DNA of 64,000 nt from CAZSDU01 sp963662525. Its GTDB lineage: Bacteria > Bacteroidota > Bacteroidia > Bacteroidales > FEN-979. The notes under the pieces were generated by a model. It had not been told where the DNA came from. It saw nothing but the letters and a program-made list of their open reading frames with translations, and made no database searches. Where the stretch lies: contig OY759717.1 of NCBI GenBank assembly GCA_963662525.1, positions 1,488,001 to 1,552,000 of the forward strand, written 5' to 3'. The position numbers and the translations under genes are program-made. This document shows, in pieces, positions 36,332 to 44,421 of the stretch; the stretch's first letter is position 1; each line of letters begins with the position of its first letter.

Positions 36332-36354
36332 TACATCAGTTTTGTAAATGCCGT

Positions 36355-38070
36355 TCATCCGTCAAATTTTAAAAGATCTTTCATCAACCCCTCACTCTCC
36401 TTCTCCAGTTCCAGCAGGTCTTTGGTGATTTCTTCGACGCTGCGCAGGGGTTTGTATTTGTAAAAGTATTTGGTGAAGTTGATCTCGTAACCGGTTTTGT
36501 CTTTGCTGCGGTCCATCCAGCTGCCGGGCAGATGTGGCTTGACTTCGCGCTGGTAATACTGGTCTATGTTTGTGCCCAGGGGGATGCGTTCGTAATCGCG
36601 CAGAGAGCTGTCGGGCTTGGGATTGCCGTTCTTGTCGGTCTTCACGGTTCCATCTTCGGTCAGTGGCTGTTCAATGGTGACTTTGGTGTACCCGAAAAAG
36701 GAGTTGGGAAAGATCTTGCAGATCTCCGTTTCACTAAAGCCGGTGTAAGTATCCAGGATGAGTTGTTGCTGCTCGCTGCAGATCTCCTTGCGTTTGCTCC
36801 CAAGGCTTTTTTTCATGGGCTTAAACAATCCGCTCGCATTTATAAGCTGAATTTTACCTTTCCTCAGCGGTTTCTTGCTGTTGTTGAGGATCCAGATGTA
36901 GGTGGTGATGCCGGTATTGAAGAAGAGTGAATCGGGCAGCTGCACGATGCATTCCAGCCAGTCGTTCTCTATAATCCAGCGGCGGATCTCGGATTCGCCG
37001 CTACCGGCATCGCCCGTGAACAACGGGGAGCCGTTGAACACGATGCCGATGCGCGATCCTTTTTCCTCCATCTTGGAGATCATATGCTGAAGGAATAGCA
37101 GGGAACCGTCGGATGTGCGCGGTGTGCCGGCGAAAAACCTTCCGTTGGGATTCTGCGCTTCGGCCGTCACGAACTCTTCTTCGCTTTTCCAGGATACGCC
37201 AAAGGGCGGATTGGTGATCATATAGTCGAACTTCTCGCCCGTGAACCCGTCTTCGCCCAGGGAGGAGCCGAGCCTGATGTGGTCGGGGTTCTCGCCCGAG
37301 ATGAGCAGGTCGGATTTGCAGATGGAATAGGTCTGCGGATTGAGTTCCTGCCCGTATATCTTGATTTCTATCTGCGGATTGATATTCTCGAGCACCCAGT
37401 CCTTGCCGATGGTGAGCATACCGCCGGTGCCGCAGCAGGGATCGAACACCGAGCGGATCTTGCCCTTGCCCTGCAGGTCTTCCTTGTCGCCCGAAAACAC
37501 CAGGGCCACGAGCAGCCTCACGATGTCGCGGGGGGTGTAATGCTCCCCGCTGGTTTCGTTGCTCATTTCGGAGAACTTCCTCAGAAGCTCTTCGAAGATC
37601 TGCCCCATGGTATGGTTATCCACCACATCGGGGTGCAGGTCCACCGAACTGAACTTCTCGACCAGCAGGAACAGGCGGTTGTTCTTATGCAGCTTATCCA
37701 CCGGCTTATCCAGCTGGAAATTCTCGATGATATCGTAAACATTCTTCGAAAACCCGTTAATATAATTGCGGAAATTGATAAACACATTCTTCGGATCCTG
37801 CTTCAGCCGCGAAAGATCATACTTCGACGTATTGTAAAACTCGGCATTGATCCGGCTTTTGATCACCGGAGATGGGTCCTCCAACCTGGTCTTGTATTCT
37901 TCGTACAGAGCGTAAACCTCATCCTTCCGCGGCTCGATCACACAATCAAGCCTTCGCAGGATCACAAAGGGAAGTATTACATCACCGTATTCATGGGGTT
38001 TGAACAATCCCCTCAGCACATCATCCGCCACACTCCAGATCAAAGAGGAAAGTTCCTGGAATTTAGACAT
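36355..38070 (-). CDS. hsdM: Type I restriction modification methyltransferase (HsdM)
   Basis: A 571-residue subunit from ATG 38070 (MSKFQELSSLIWSVADDVLRG); the longer ORF start is TTG. N-terminal helical HsdM domain, then the adenine methyltransferase: GEHYTPRDIVRLL, FDPCCGTGGMLTIG (SAM-binding motif I) and FDYMITNPPFGVSW (NPPF catalytic motif IV). The C-terminal ~90 residues (SSLRDYERIPLGTNI) are the piece duplicated downstream. It methylates adenine at the site read by HsdS and is the first gene of the locus. The next hsd gene (hsdS) is separated by about 7.6 kb of cargo. Confidence 0.93.
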   Translation of the reverse strand: MSKFQELSSLIWSVADDVLRGLFKPHEYGDVILPFVILRRLDCVIEPRKDEVYALYEEYKTRLEDPSPVIKSRINAEFYNTSKYDLSRLKQDPKNVFINFRNYINGFSKNVYDIIENFQLDKPVDKLHKNNRLFLLVEKFSSVDLHPDVVDNHTMGQIFEELLRKFSEMSNETSGEHYTPRDIVRLLVALVFSGDKEDLQGKGKIRSVFDPCCGTGGMLTIGKDWVLENINPQIEIKIYGQELNPQTYSICKSDLLISGENPDHIRLGSSLGEDGFTGEKFDYMITNPPFGVSWKSEEEFVTAEAQNPNGRFFAGTPRTSDGSLLFLQHMISKMEEKGSRIGIVFNGSPLFTGDAGSGESEIRRWIIENDWLECIVQLPDSLFFNTGITTYIWILNNSKKPLRKGKIQLINASGLFKPMKKSLGSKRKEICSEQQQLILDTYTGFSETEICKIFPNSFFGYTKVTIEQPLTEDGTVKTDKNGNPKPDSSLRDYERIPLGTNIDQYYQREVKPHLPGSWMDRSKDKTGYEINFTKYFYKYKPLRSVEEITKDLLELEKESEGLMKDLLKFDG

Positions 38071-38095
38071 AGTCAACCATTTGTTAATTCCTTAA

Positions 38096-38127
38096 CAAAA
38101 TTGGCGAACATAAATGGAATTACCAAA
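38096..38127 (-). promoter_or_regulatory. Candidate promoter of hsdM
   Basis: On the minus strand TTTG (38127-38124), 20 nt, then CAATTTTG (38103-38096), one base from TAnnTTTG, lies 26 bp before the hsdM ATG. This would be the main promoter for the hsd/cargo cluster. Confidence 0.45.
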
Positions 38128-38279
38128 TTTTTGAATGTGAATTACTTAGGCTGGTTTCACGATTTTTGGTCTAAACAAAAACAATGCCAGAATCTAATTG
38201 CATATTATACAGTCAAATATGAAAACAGACTTAATTTGAAGTGTAAAAAAATTAGACGTTTTTATGTTGATAACTTTTT

Positions 38280-38376
38280 GAGTTGGCGAGGTGGTGAGCT
38301 GGTGAGCTGGTGAGTTATGAGCTGTGATTTGCATTCGTGCATTCCTGCATTGTTTGCATTCCTGCATTCTAGCATT
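38280..38376. repeat. Compound GGTGAGCT + TGCATTCC repeat, left of ORF6N gene
   Basis: 8-bp GGTGAGCT units pass into a spacer and then TGCATTCC/TGCATTGT words. The 41 bp at 38296-38336 match 39018-39058 with two differences. The two copies bracket the ORF6N gene in direct orientation. The remainder of the 375-bp gap between hsdM and ORF6N shows only the hsdM promoter. Confidence 0.85.
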
Positions 38377-38445
38377 TTTTCACCAAGGGGTATTACTTTT
38401 CCTGTTTTTCCGGATTAAGCTGAAACGGAATTAATAAGTCGAATT

Positions 38446-39003
38446 ATGTTAAATCACGAGATGCAAACCAGAGATATAGTTTCAATGATTTTTTATATCC
38501 GCGGGAAAAAAGTCATGCTTGACAACGACCTGGCAAGTATCTACAATGTTGAAACAAAGGTTTTAAACCAGGCTGTAAAAAGAAATCAAAAACGCTTTCC
38601 AGGTGATTTCATTTTTCAACTAACTCAAGAGGAATGGGTTTCTCTAAGGTCACAAATTGTGACCTTAAAGAATTTACCTGGAAAACAGAAAGGTCATAAC
38701 AGAAGAGGAATCCACAGGAAGTTTTTACCTTATGTGTTTACTGAACATGGAGCACTCATGCTTGCTTCGGTTTTAAACAGCGAAGAAGCCATCAATGCCA
38801 GCATTTTTGTTGTGCGTGCTTTTATAAAGCTTCGTGAATTTATTGAAATCAACCGGGATCTTGCCAAAAAAATCGAAGAACTAGAGAGAACCCTTGGCGT
38901 TCATGATGAAAACATACAGCTGATCTTCGAAACTATCAGGCAACTGATCGAAAAGAAAAATGAACCCCGGGAGCCGGTTGGATTTAAGAACGGGAAGCGA
39001 TAA
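38446..39003 (+). CDS. ORF6N-domain DNA-binding protein
   Basis: A 185-residue protein. Residues 5-95 are the ORF6N domain (IRGKKVMLDNDLASIYNVETK, VLNQAVKRNQKRFPGDFIFQ), a KilA-N relative common in phage and mobile-element proteins. FTEHGALMLASVLNS is the conserved mid-domain block. The C-terminal part is a helix (REFIEINRDLAKKIEELERT) for oligomerisation. Proteins of this type often sit alone in mobile contexts; here the gene is divergent from hsdM and bracketed by a compound direct repeat, suggesting it moved as a unit. Confidence 0.88.
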   Translation: MLNHEMQTRDIVSMIFYIRGKKVMLDNDLASIYNVETKVLNQAVKRNQKRFPGDFIFQLTQEEWVSLRSQIVTLKNLPGKQKGHNRRGIHRKFLPYVFTEHGALMLASVLNSEEAINASIFVVRAFIKLREFIEINRDLAKKIEELERTLGVHDENIQLIFETIRQLIEKKNEPREPVGFKNGKR

Positions 39004-39014
39004 GCGACCTGTAT

Positions 39015-39101
39015 TATGAGCTGGTGAGCTGGTGAGTTATAAGCTGCGATTTGCATTCCTGCATTCCTGCATTGTCTGCATTGTCTGCATTCCTGCATTG
39101 T
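39015..39101. repeat. Compound GGTGAGCT + TGCATTCC repeat, right of ORF6N gene
   Basis: Second copy of the compound repeat, beginning 12 bp after the ORF6N stop: GAGCTGGTGAGCT units, then TGCATTCC, TGCATTCC, TGCATTGT, and TGCATTCC words. The TGCATT part has expanded differently from the left copy. Confidence 0.85.
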
Positions 39102-39221
39102 TTTCTTAGTCCAGAATGTATGGCATAATTATTTTTCCTATATTGGAGGTCTGGTTTGTGATTAGATTTTAATCATCAGCCTGTTTTTAATTTAAAAAAT
39201 CATTTACAACAATTATCGATT

Positions 39222-39569
39222 ATGGAAAAATTGATCTCCTGCTGCGGATTGAATTGCGTTACCTGTGATGCCAGGATCGCTACGCTTTCAAACGACGATG
39301 AACTGAGACGGCAGACTGCCGAAAAATGGAAAGTGATGTATAATGCCCCCGGGATCACTCCCGAAATGATCAACTGCACGGGCTGCCGGGTGGAGGGCGT
39401 TAAAATAGTCCACTGGAGCGAATGCGCGATCAGGAAGTGTGCCGGTTCAAAAGGGTTCTCGACCTGCGGGGAATGTGACAGTCTGCAAGCCTGCGAAACC
39501 ATCCAACCGGTGCTTCAGTTTGCCCCTGATGCTTTGGAAAACCTGAGATCGTTGAGTCGGGAATCGTGA
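39222..39569 (+). CDS. DUF3795 cysteine-rich protein
   Basis: A 115-residue cytoplasmic protein with the DUF3795 layout: ISCCGLNCVTCDA at the N-terminus, then NCTGCRVEG, ECAIRKCAGSKGFSTCGEC and LQACETI. Ten or so cysteines in CxxC and CxxxC spacing suggest zinc or iron-sulfur binding. Members are widespread in anaerobes and have no established function. It stands alone between repeats and the envelope pair. Confidence 0.85.
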   Translation: MEKLISCCGLNCVTCDARIATLSNDDELRRQTAEKWKVMYNAPGITPEMINCTGCRVEGVKIVHWSECAIRKCAGSKGFSTCGECDSLQACETIQPVLQFAPDALENLRSLSRES

Positions 39570-39704
39570 AATAAGGTACCAGGGTCATTTCGGCGACACG
39601 CCGGCCAAAGGCTGACTTATCGACCAGAGCCTTGAGAGAAGGTTATCAGCAGGGAAAAACAAACACTATTTGAACAACATAGCAGGTCAAACTGCCTGTA
39701 TTTA

Positions 39705-40154
39705 CTATCTCCCTCTCATTAATAACTGGATAGATTTAACACTCGAAACACTGTCTGTTTTGATGGTCCCTTTCCCTTTGAACTTCTTATATTTAATCTG
39801 AACAAAATTGTCGCTATCTGCTTTAGCATCTGAATTTATAAAAACTGCTCTCCCATTATTTATTAGCTTGTTGCATTCAATCATTAGCTTGTTGCCGTTC
39901 CCGTTAAAAGTACAGACAAATTCATTATTTTTAGTGCTGGTTAAAATTAAGGTATTACACTTAATATTCAGGCAACCTCCCTTTCCTGGAAAATTCATTT
40001 TAAATGTATTTCCTCCTGAAAACTCAATTTTTCTACCTTCGAAATTTTCCTGATTGACAATATTTACCGGGGTTTCTATTTTCAAGGATGATATACAGGA
40101 AACGAATAATACAGAAATGCCTGAGCCAAATAAAATTAATGTTATGATCTTCAT
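39705..40154 (-). CDS. Small hypothetical lipoprotein
   Basis: A 149-residue protein with signal MKIITLILFGSGISVLFVSC and a lipobox Cys, so it is probably lipid-anchored. The mature part is rich in beta strands with lysines and asparagines (KIEFSGGNTFKMNFPGKGG; NGNGNKLMIECNKLINNG). It may be a right-handed or sandwich-like fold. It starts 10 bp after the stop of the upstream envelope-protein gene and probably forms an operon with it. Function unknown. Confidence 0.6.
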   Translation of the reverse strand: MKIITLILFGSGISVLFVSCISSLKIETPVNIVNQENFEGRKIEFSGGNTFKMNFPGKGGCLNIKCNTLILTSTKNNEFVCTFNGNGNKLMIECNKLINNGRAVFINSDAKADSDNFVQIKYKKFKGKGTIKTDSVSSVKSIQLLMRGR

Positions 40155-40164
40155 GGGTCCGGGA

Positions 40165-41616
40165 TTAAAAATTGTATTGAATTCCGATATATGGTTTTGG
40201 TGGCCAATTGAACTGGTATTTCAAATCCTTTGATACTTCTGCCTCTCCCGATACTTTGTCGCCAACTTTTAACTTGTCAAGCTGTTGGATCCATGTCGAA
40301 GCGCATCCAAATGACAGGGCCAGTCTTTTTAACGGAACAAAATTTAATCTTAAACCAATTCCAGTTAAAATCGTTGGATAGTTGGCATTAACTCCAACGC
40401 CAAGTTGGAAAAATGGCTGAACCATGGAGTTTGGGATAAAGCCTACGATGTTCAGCATAGCATTAATGGACAACCTTTTAAAATTCTCATTTCCCGCATC
40501 GGCCACATATTGTTGTCCCAGAGAATCCGCCTCGGTACTGTATTTTGGAAAATTCAAATTAGTATAGGCTACACCCGCTGACACTTCGGGGATAAAGAGA
40601 TTGAACTTACGGAAACTGATTACCCGATTAACTTTTTCAATCAGTTTGTTTGCCACAATCTCACCATCTACTAACACGTAACCTGACTGATTAACCTTAA
40701 CAGCAAGTTTAGAAATCTTTCCTCTTTGTACTTCAACTTCCTTAATGAAAACATACCATTGATAGCCATCTTTACTAACCGAAGCCTCTTTGCAAGCTTT
40801 ATCAACAAGGTCAAGGACATTTTTAAGGTTCTGATAACGAACCTTCTGCCGGTCATATTCATCCGTAAGTTCTTTGATTATATCCTTGAATACATGTTTT
40901 ACGATCAGAGAATCTGCAAAGTCATTGCAGGAATACTTTTTCACTTGAGTTTTCAATAAATCTAACAGGGTTTTTACAGAATCAAAATGCACCTCGACTT
41001 CAGAAACTTGCTTCCCAATCAGATCTATTGAGTCCCGGGTGCTAAGGGATTCCTCAAATGTGAGGGCTTCGAGCAAGTTAAATGATGAGATGATTTGCTT
41101 CTGGATAACGTTGCCTGAATCAAGTTTCTCCTTAATACCAAAATATGTCAGTTTTAGATTATTATACTGCGTCCAACATAATGGTGGGTTATCATAAAAT
41201 TCTTTTTGATTAGCGTTTGCCTTTTTGTATTTTAGAATGGTTTCGTTCCAGTTTTTGTCCATTTTACCTAAAAGTCCAGTTATCTGATCAAACACTTCGG
41301 TTGCCTTTGCTTCTATTTGATCCGGGACAAAGGTCACTTCATTTGTAACAGAGAAATTAACTGGATTGAGAGGTCTCATATAAACATTCACCCCGATATT
41401 TTTTGGCAGGAAGAGAGCCGAATCAGGGAGGGTCAAATAATTATCAGGGCGGTCTTCAGCTATATCATATTTTAACACCCCGGCTTCATATTTTAAAAAG
41501 AGTTTCTGGTTTTGCTTTATGGTTATACCACGTTCAAGAACATCGGAAGCCTGCTGGCCGTCAGCAGTATTCCAGCAAAAGCAAGAGATTATTACTAAAA
41601 CAAGTAGCGCTCTCAT
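40165..41616 (-). CDS. Exported protein with C-terminal barrel-like region
   Basis: A 483-residue protein with signal peptide MRALLVLVIISCFCWNTADGQ. Residues 60-320 are largely helical and coiled (VFDQITGLLGKMDKNWNETI). Residues 345-483 are amphipathic beta strands (FIPEVSAGVAYTNLNFP; PFFQLGVGVNANYPTILTGIG; LALSFGCASTW) and the protein ends YIGIQYNF, a terminal-Phe signature of outer-membrane beta barrels. A role in the outer membrane is likely, with a periplasmic helical part. Family not recognised. Confidence 0.6.
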   Translation of the reverse strand: MRALLVLVIISCFCWNTADGQQASDVLERGITIKQNQKLFLKYEAGVLKYDIAEDRPDNYLTLPDSALFLPKNIGVNVYMRPLNPVNFSVTNEVTFVPDQIEAKATEVFDQITGLLGKMDKNWNETILKYKKANANQKEFYDNPPLCWTQYNNLKLTYFGIKEKLDSGNVIQKQIISSFNLLEALTFEESLSTRDSIDLIGKQVSEVEVHFDSVKTLLDLLKTQVKKYSCNDFADSLIVKHVFKDIIKELTDEYDRQKVRYQNLKNVLDLVDKACKEASVSKDGYQWYVFIKEVEVQRGKISKLAVKVNQSGYVLVDGEIVANKLIEKVNRVISFRKFNLFIPEVSAGVAYTNLNFPKYSTEADSLGQQYVADAGNENFKRLSINAMLNIVGFIPNSMVQPFFQLGVGVNANYPTILTGIGLRLNFVPLKRLALSFGCASTWIQQLDKLKVGDKVSGEAEVSKDLKYQFNWPPKPYIGIQYNF

Positions 41617-41741
41617 AATGGGATTGATTTAGAATATATTATACTTCCTTGGTCCTGGCAATAATATAACATTAGAGTTTCAACTCCAAGAGTATATTTC
41701 CGTAAAAAAAATTCCGGAAATCGGAAAGTGGGAGGGGGTAA

Positions 41742-42365
41742 TTAATTGACTGTTAATTTGATCATGGCTTTGTAAACCAGTTCTGAATTGGTTTTTGCAT
41801 CATAGCATTTGCGGATTCCCTGCAGCTTTTTCTCTATGGCTGAATCGGATTGTTTCATTTTGGCTGCTATTTCTTTTACGGTCAGGCCGAAGGATAATGC
41901 CGTGATGATTTCTTTGAAATCGGAAAAATAGCCGGAGGTGCTTTTTTCATCCTTGGGGGTAAGGAGTACCCTGGCTACTTCGTCGGGCATCACCACTTCT
42001 CCGGATGAGACAACATTCAGCTTCCTGATCATTTCTGATTTGGGTTCCTCTTTATTGATGTATGCTTTGATCCCGTGGCGGAACATCTCCACCTGCCATA
42101 ACAGGCAGCTTTCGTGTGAGATAATGACAACGGGGAGTCCGGGAAAGCTTGTGTTTATTCCGCAAAGGTTGCTGATAGGATCAGAATGACCGATAAAAAG
42201 ATCCAGCAACAGTATGTCAACATTTCCCGGATCCATCGTTTTTAAGGCTTCATCAACGGTCAGGCTTCCTCCGACAACCTTAAAATCGTCAGAATCAAGA
42301 TCAAAGGCTGAATATAATCCTTCAATGATCAGGTAATGATCATCTATAATATACAACCTCGTCAT
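41742..42365 (-). CDS. LuxR-type (NarL-like) response regulator
   Basis: A 207-residue regulator when started at ATG 42365 (MTRLYIIDDHYLI). The receiver has IIDDH at the start, phosphoacceptor Asp in DILLLDLFIGH, and an unusual KEEPKSE in place of the usual Lys-Pro turn (AYINKEEPKSEMI). The C-terminal helix-turn-helix is LSFGLTVKEIAAKMKQSDSA then IEKKLQGIRKCYDAKTNSEL. No cognate histidine kinase is adjacent. It precedes the envelope gene pair by 126 bp on the same strand and could regulate it. Confidence 0.82.
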   Translation of the reverse strand: MTRLYIIDDHYLIIEGLYSAFDLDSDDFKVVGGSLTVDEALKTMDPGNVDILLLDLFIGHSDPISNLCGINTSFPGLPVVIISHESCLLWQVEMFRHGIKAYINKEEPKSEMIRKLNVVSSGEVVMPDEVARVLLTPKDEKSTSGYFSDFKEIITALSFGLTVKEIAAKMKQSDSAIEKKLQGIRKCYDAKTNSELVYKAMIKLTVN

Positions 42366-42521
42366 GGGGTGAAATATTACAGTAACAAATATACGTTCAA
42401 AATCTGGCGAATGCACATAAGGGTTAAGATAAAGTAATGATATAACTGAATATCTGCATTTCGCTTTTTCTTCACGAGGTATCAGAATATTTGATATCTT
42501 GGTGGGTTGATTCCTTTTACT

Positions 42522-43727
42522 ATGAAAAGCCGGATTGTATTGTGCTTTCTTCTCTTCAGCCTTGGCTGTTACTCCCAGAATGAAGGCAGGATTAATACCT
42601 CAGCCCTGAAAAAGTATATCGATGAGCGCAAACTACCTGGGCTTATCGCCATGGTGGCCCGGCATGGGGAAATTGTCTGCTGCGAGAAATACGGGCTGAT
42701 GGATGTTGACAAACCCATGCAGTTCAATGCCATCTTCAGGCTGGCCTCCATGACCAAGCCCGTTACAAGCGTGGCGGTTATGATGTTGTATGAGCAGGGT
42801 CACTTCAAACTGGACGATGCCGTTTCAACATACATCCCTGAATTTAAGGATCTGAAAGTGTTTTCATCCCTGGATAAGGATGGCTTTCACCTGGAGGCTC
42901 CGACCCGGTCCATGACGATCAGGGATCTCCTGATGCATACCTCGGGTTTGGGCAGCGGCTGGGGTGAAAGTCCGGTTGATTCCTTGTACAGGACAGCCGA
43001 TCTTTCGGGAGGCAGTTTACATGATATGATCAGGAAATTAGCCAGAATCCCGCTTCTGTACCAGCCAGGGACAAAATGGGTTTACGGCAGGTCAACCGAT
43101 GTCCTGGGATACCTGGTAGAAATTATTTCAGGTAAATCCCTGGATGTCTTTTTTAAAGAGAATATTTTCATTCCCCTGAAGATGCAGAATAGCGGCTTCT
43201 GTGTCCCGAAAGAAAAGGTATCACAGCTTGCCGCGGTATATTGTCCGGATGATTCTTTAGGATTAAAAGTCATCATCACCGATACCAGCGATATTTCGAA
43301 GCCGCCGGAATTCTTATCCGGGAACGGAGGTCTTTATTCAACGGCTGAAGATTACATGGCTTTTTCGCAGATGTTGCTGAATAAAGGGGAATACCATGGT
43401 GTGCGACTTTTGAAAAGCCAAAGCGTCGGGTTGATGACTGCAAACCATCTGACCAAGGAGATTATGCCTGAGGATGATTTCTTCGGTCCCCTGATGAAGG
43501 GGATGGGATTCGGTTTCGGTTTTGCCATACTGACCGATACCACCCGGGCAGACTGGCCTGGTTCTCTTAATTCATACTGGTGGTCGGGTTCGGGGAATAC
43601 CTATTTTTATATTGATCCGAAAGAAGACATGGTCATGATCCTGATGACCCAGTTTGTTCCGAATTTCTATTATCCGGTCTTCAGAGAATTCAGGGAGATG
43701 ATTTACAAGGCTGTACAGCCCGATTAG
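42522..43727 (+). CDS. Exported beta-lactamase-family serine hydrolase
   Basis: A 401-residue protein from ATG 42522 (MKSRIVLCFLLFSLGCYSQ); the ORF extends to an upstream TTG that is not needed. The class C/EstB-like fold shows SMTK (Ser76, Lys79) as nucleophile and base, HTSGLGSGW, a KWVYGRSTDVLGYL block with the Tyr, and YWWSGSGNTYFYID at the last strand. It is therefore probably an esterase or peptidase acting in the periplasm rather than a resistance enzyme. It is convergent with kdpE, with 9 bp between the stops. Confidence 0.87.
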   Translation: MKSRIVLCFLLFSLGCYSQNEGRINTSALKKYIDERKLPGLIAMVARHGEIVCCEKYGLMDVDKPMQFNAIFRLASMTKPVTSVAVMMLYEQGHFKLDDAVSTYIPEFKDLKVFSSLDKDGFHLEAPTRSMTIRDLLMHTSGLGSGWGESPVDSLYRTADLSGGSLHDMIRKLARIPLLYQPGTKWVYGRSTDVLGYLVEIISGKSLDVFFKENIFIPLKMQNSGFCVPKEKVSQLAAVYCPDDSLGLKVIITDTSDISKPPEFLSGNGGLYSTAEDYMAFSQMLLNKGEYHGVRLLKSQSVGLMTANHLTKEIMPEDDFFGPLMKGMGFGFGFAILTDTTRADWPGSLNSYWWSGSGNTYFYIDPKEDMVMILMTQFVPNFYYPVFREFREMIYKAVQPD

Positions 43728-43736
43728 ATTATGATT

Positions 43737-44417
43737 TTATCCTCCAAACCTGTACCCGATGCCTGATTCGGTAATCAACAGATTTGGTTTCAGCGGGTTA
43801 TCTTCGATTTTTTTTCTCAATTGTGCCATAAATACCCGTAGATACTGGGTTTGTTCGCTATGGCCCATGCCCCAGATTTCTTTCAGGATGAACTGATGGG
43901 TCAGTACCCTGCCTTCAAATTTTACAAATAAGGCCAGAAGGGAGAATTCTGTGGGAGTCAGCTTGACCATCGCATCATTTTTACGTACAATATGGTTTTC
44001 AAGGTCAACCGAAAGGGAGCCGATATTCACGACGGGTGTCACAATGATTCCCTGGCTTTGCCGTATGGCCATCCGTATCCTTGCGTTCAGTTCGCCGGTA
44101 CGAAAAGGCTTGGTAAGATAGTCGTTGGCTCCGCCATCGAGGGCTCTGACAATTTCCTCCTCCGTATTCCTGACGGAGAGGATGATGACCGGTTTAAAAT
44201 ACCAGTCCCTGAGCCTTTTCAATACATCATGCCCGTCCATATCGGGAAGACCCAGGTCAAGGATGATACAGGCAGGGAGGAGTGATGCGGCAAGCATCAG
44301 TCCCTCTTTTCCTGTTGATGCTTCAACAATGTGATAACCTTTGGCTGATAGTGTGATCTCCAGCAGCATTCTGATCTGGATTTCATCGTCAATGATAAGT
44401 ATGGTATCTGCTGGCAT
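43737..44417 (-). CDS. kdpE: KdpE response regulator
   Basis: A 226-residue OmpR-family regulator. The receiver has IIDDE and phospho-Asp54 in ILDLGLPDMDG, with Lys in YLTKPF. The winged helix ends ITESGIGYRFGG. It starts 4 bp after the kdpD stop and is the last gene of the kdpABCDE cluster. With KdpD it induces the high-affinity potassium pump under low K+ or osmotic stress in known systems. Confidence 0.92.
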   Translation of the reverse strand: MPADTILIIDDEIQIRMLLEITLSAKGYHIVEASTGKEGLMLAASLLPACIILDLGLPDMDGHDVLKRLRDWYFKPVIILSVRNTEEEIVRALDGGANDYLTKPFRTGELNARIRMAIRQSQGIIVTPVVNIGSLSVDLENHIVRKNDAMVKLTPTEFSLLALFVKFEGRVLTHQFILKEIWGMGHSEQTQYLRVFMAQLRKKIEDNPLKPNLLITESGIGYRFGG

Positions 44418-44421
44418 ATTT

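Noticed and set aside
37279..38313. 344-codon plus-strand ORF opposite hsdM
   Set aside because: It is antisense to a well-conserved hsdM and its composition is that of a shadow frame; it ends in a repeat array.
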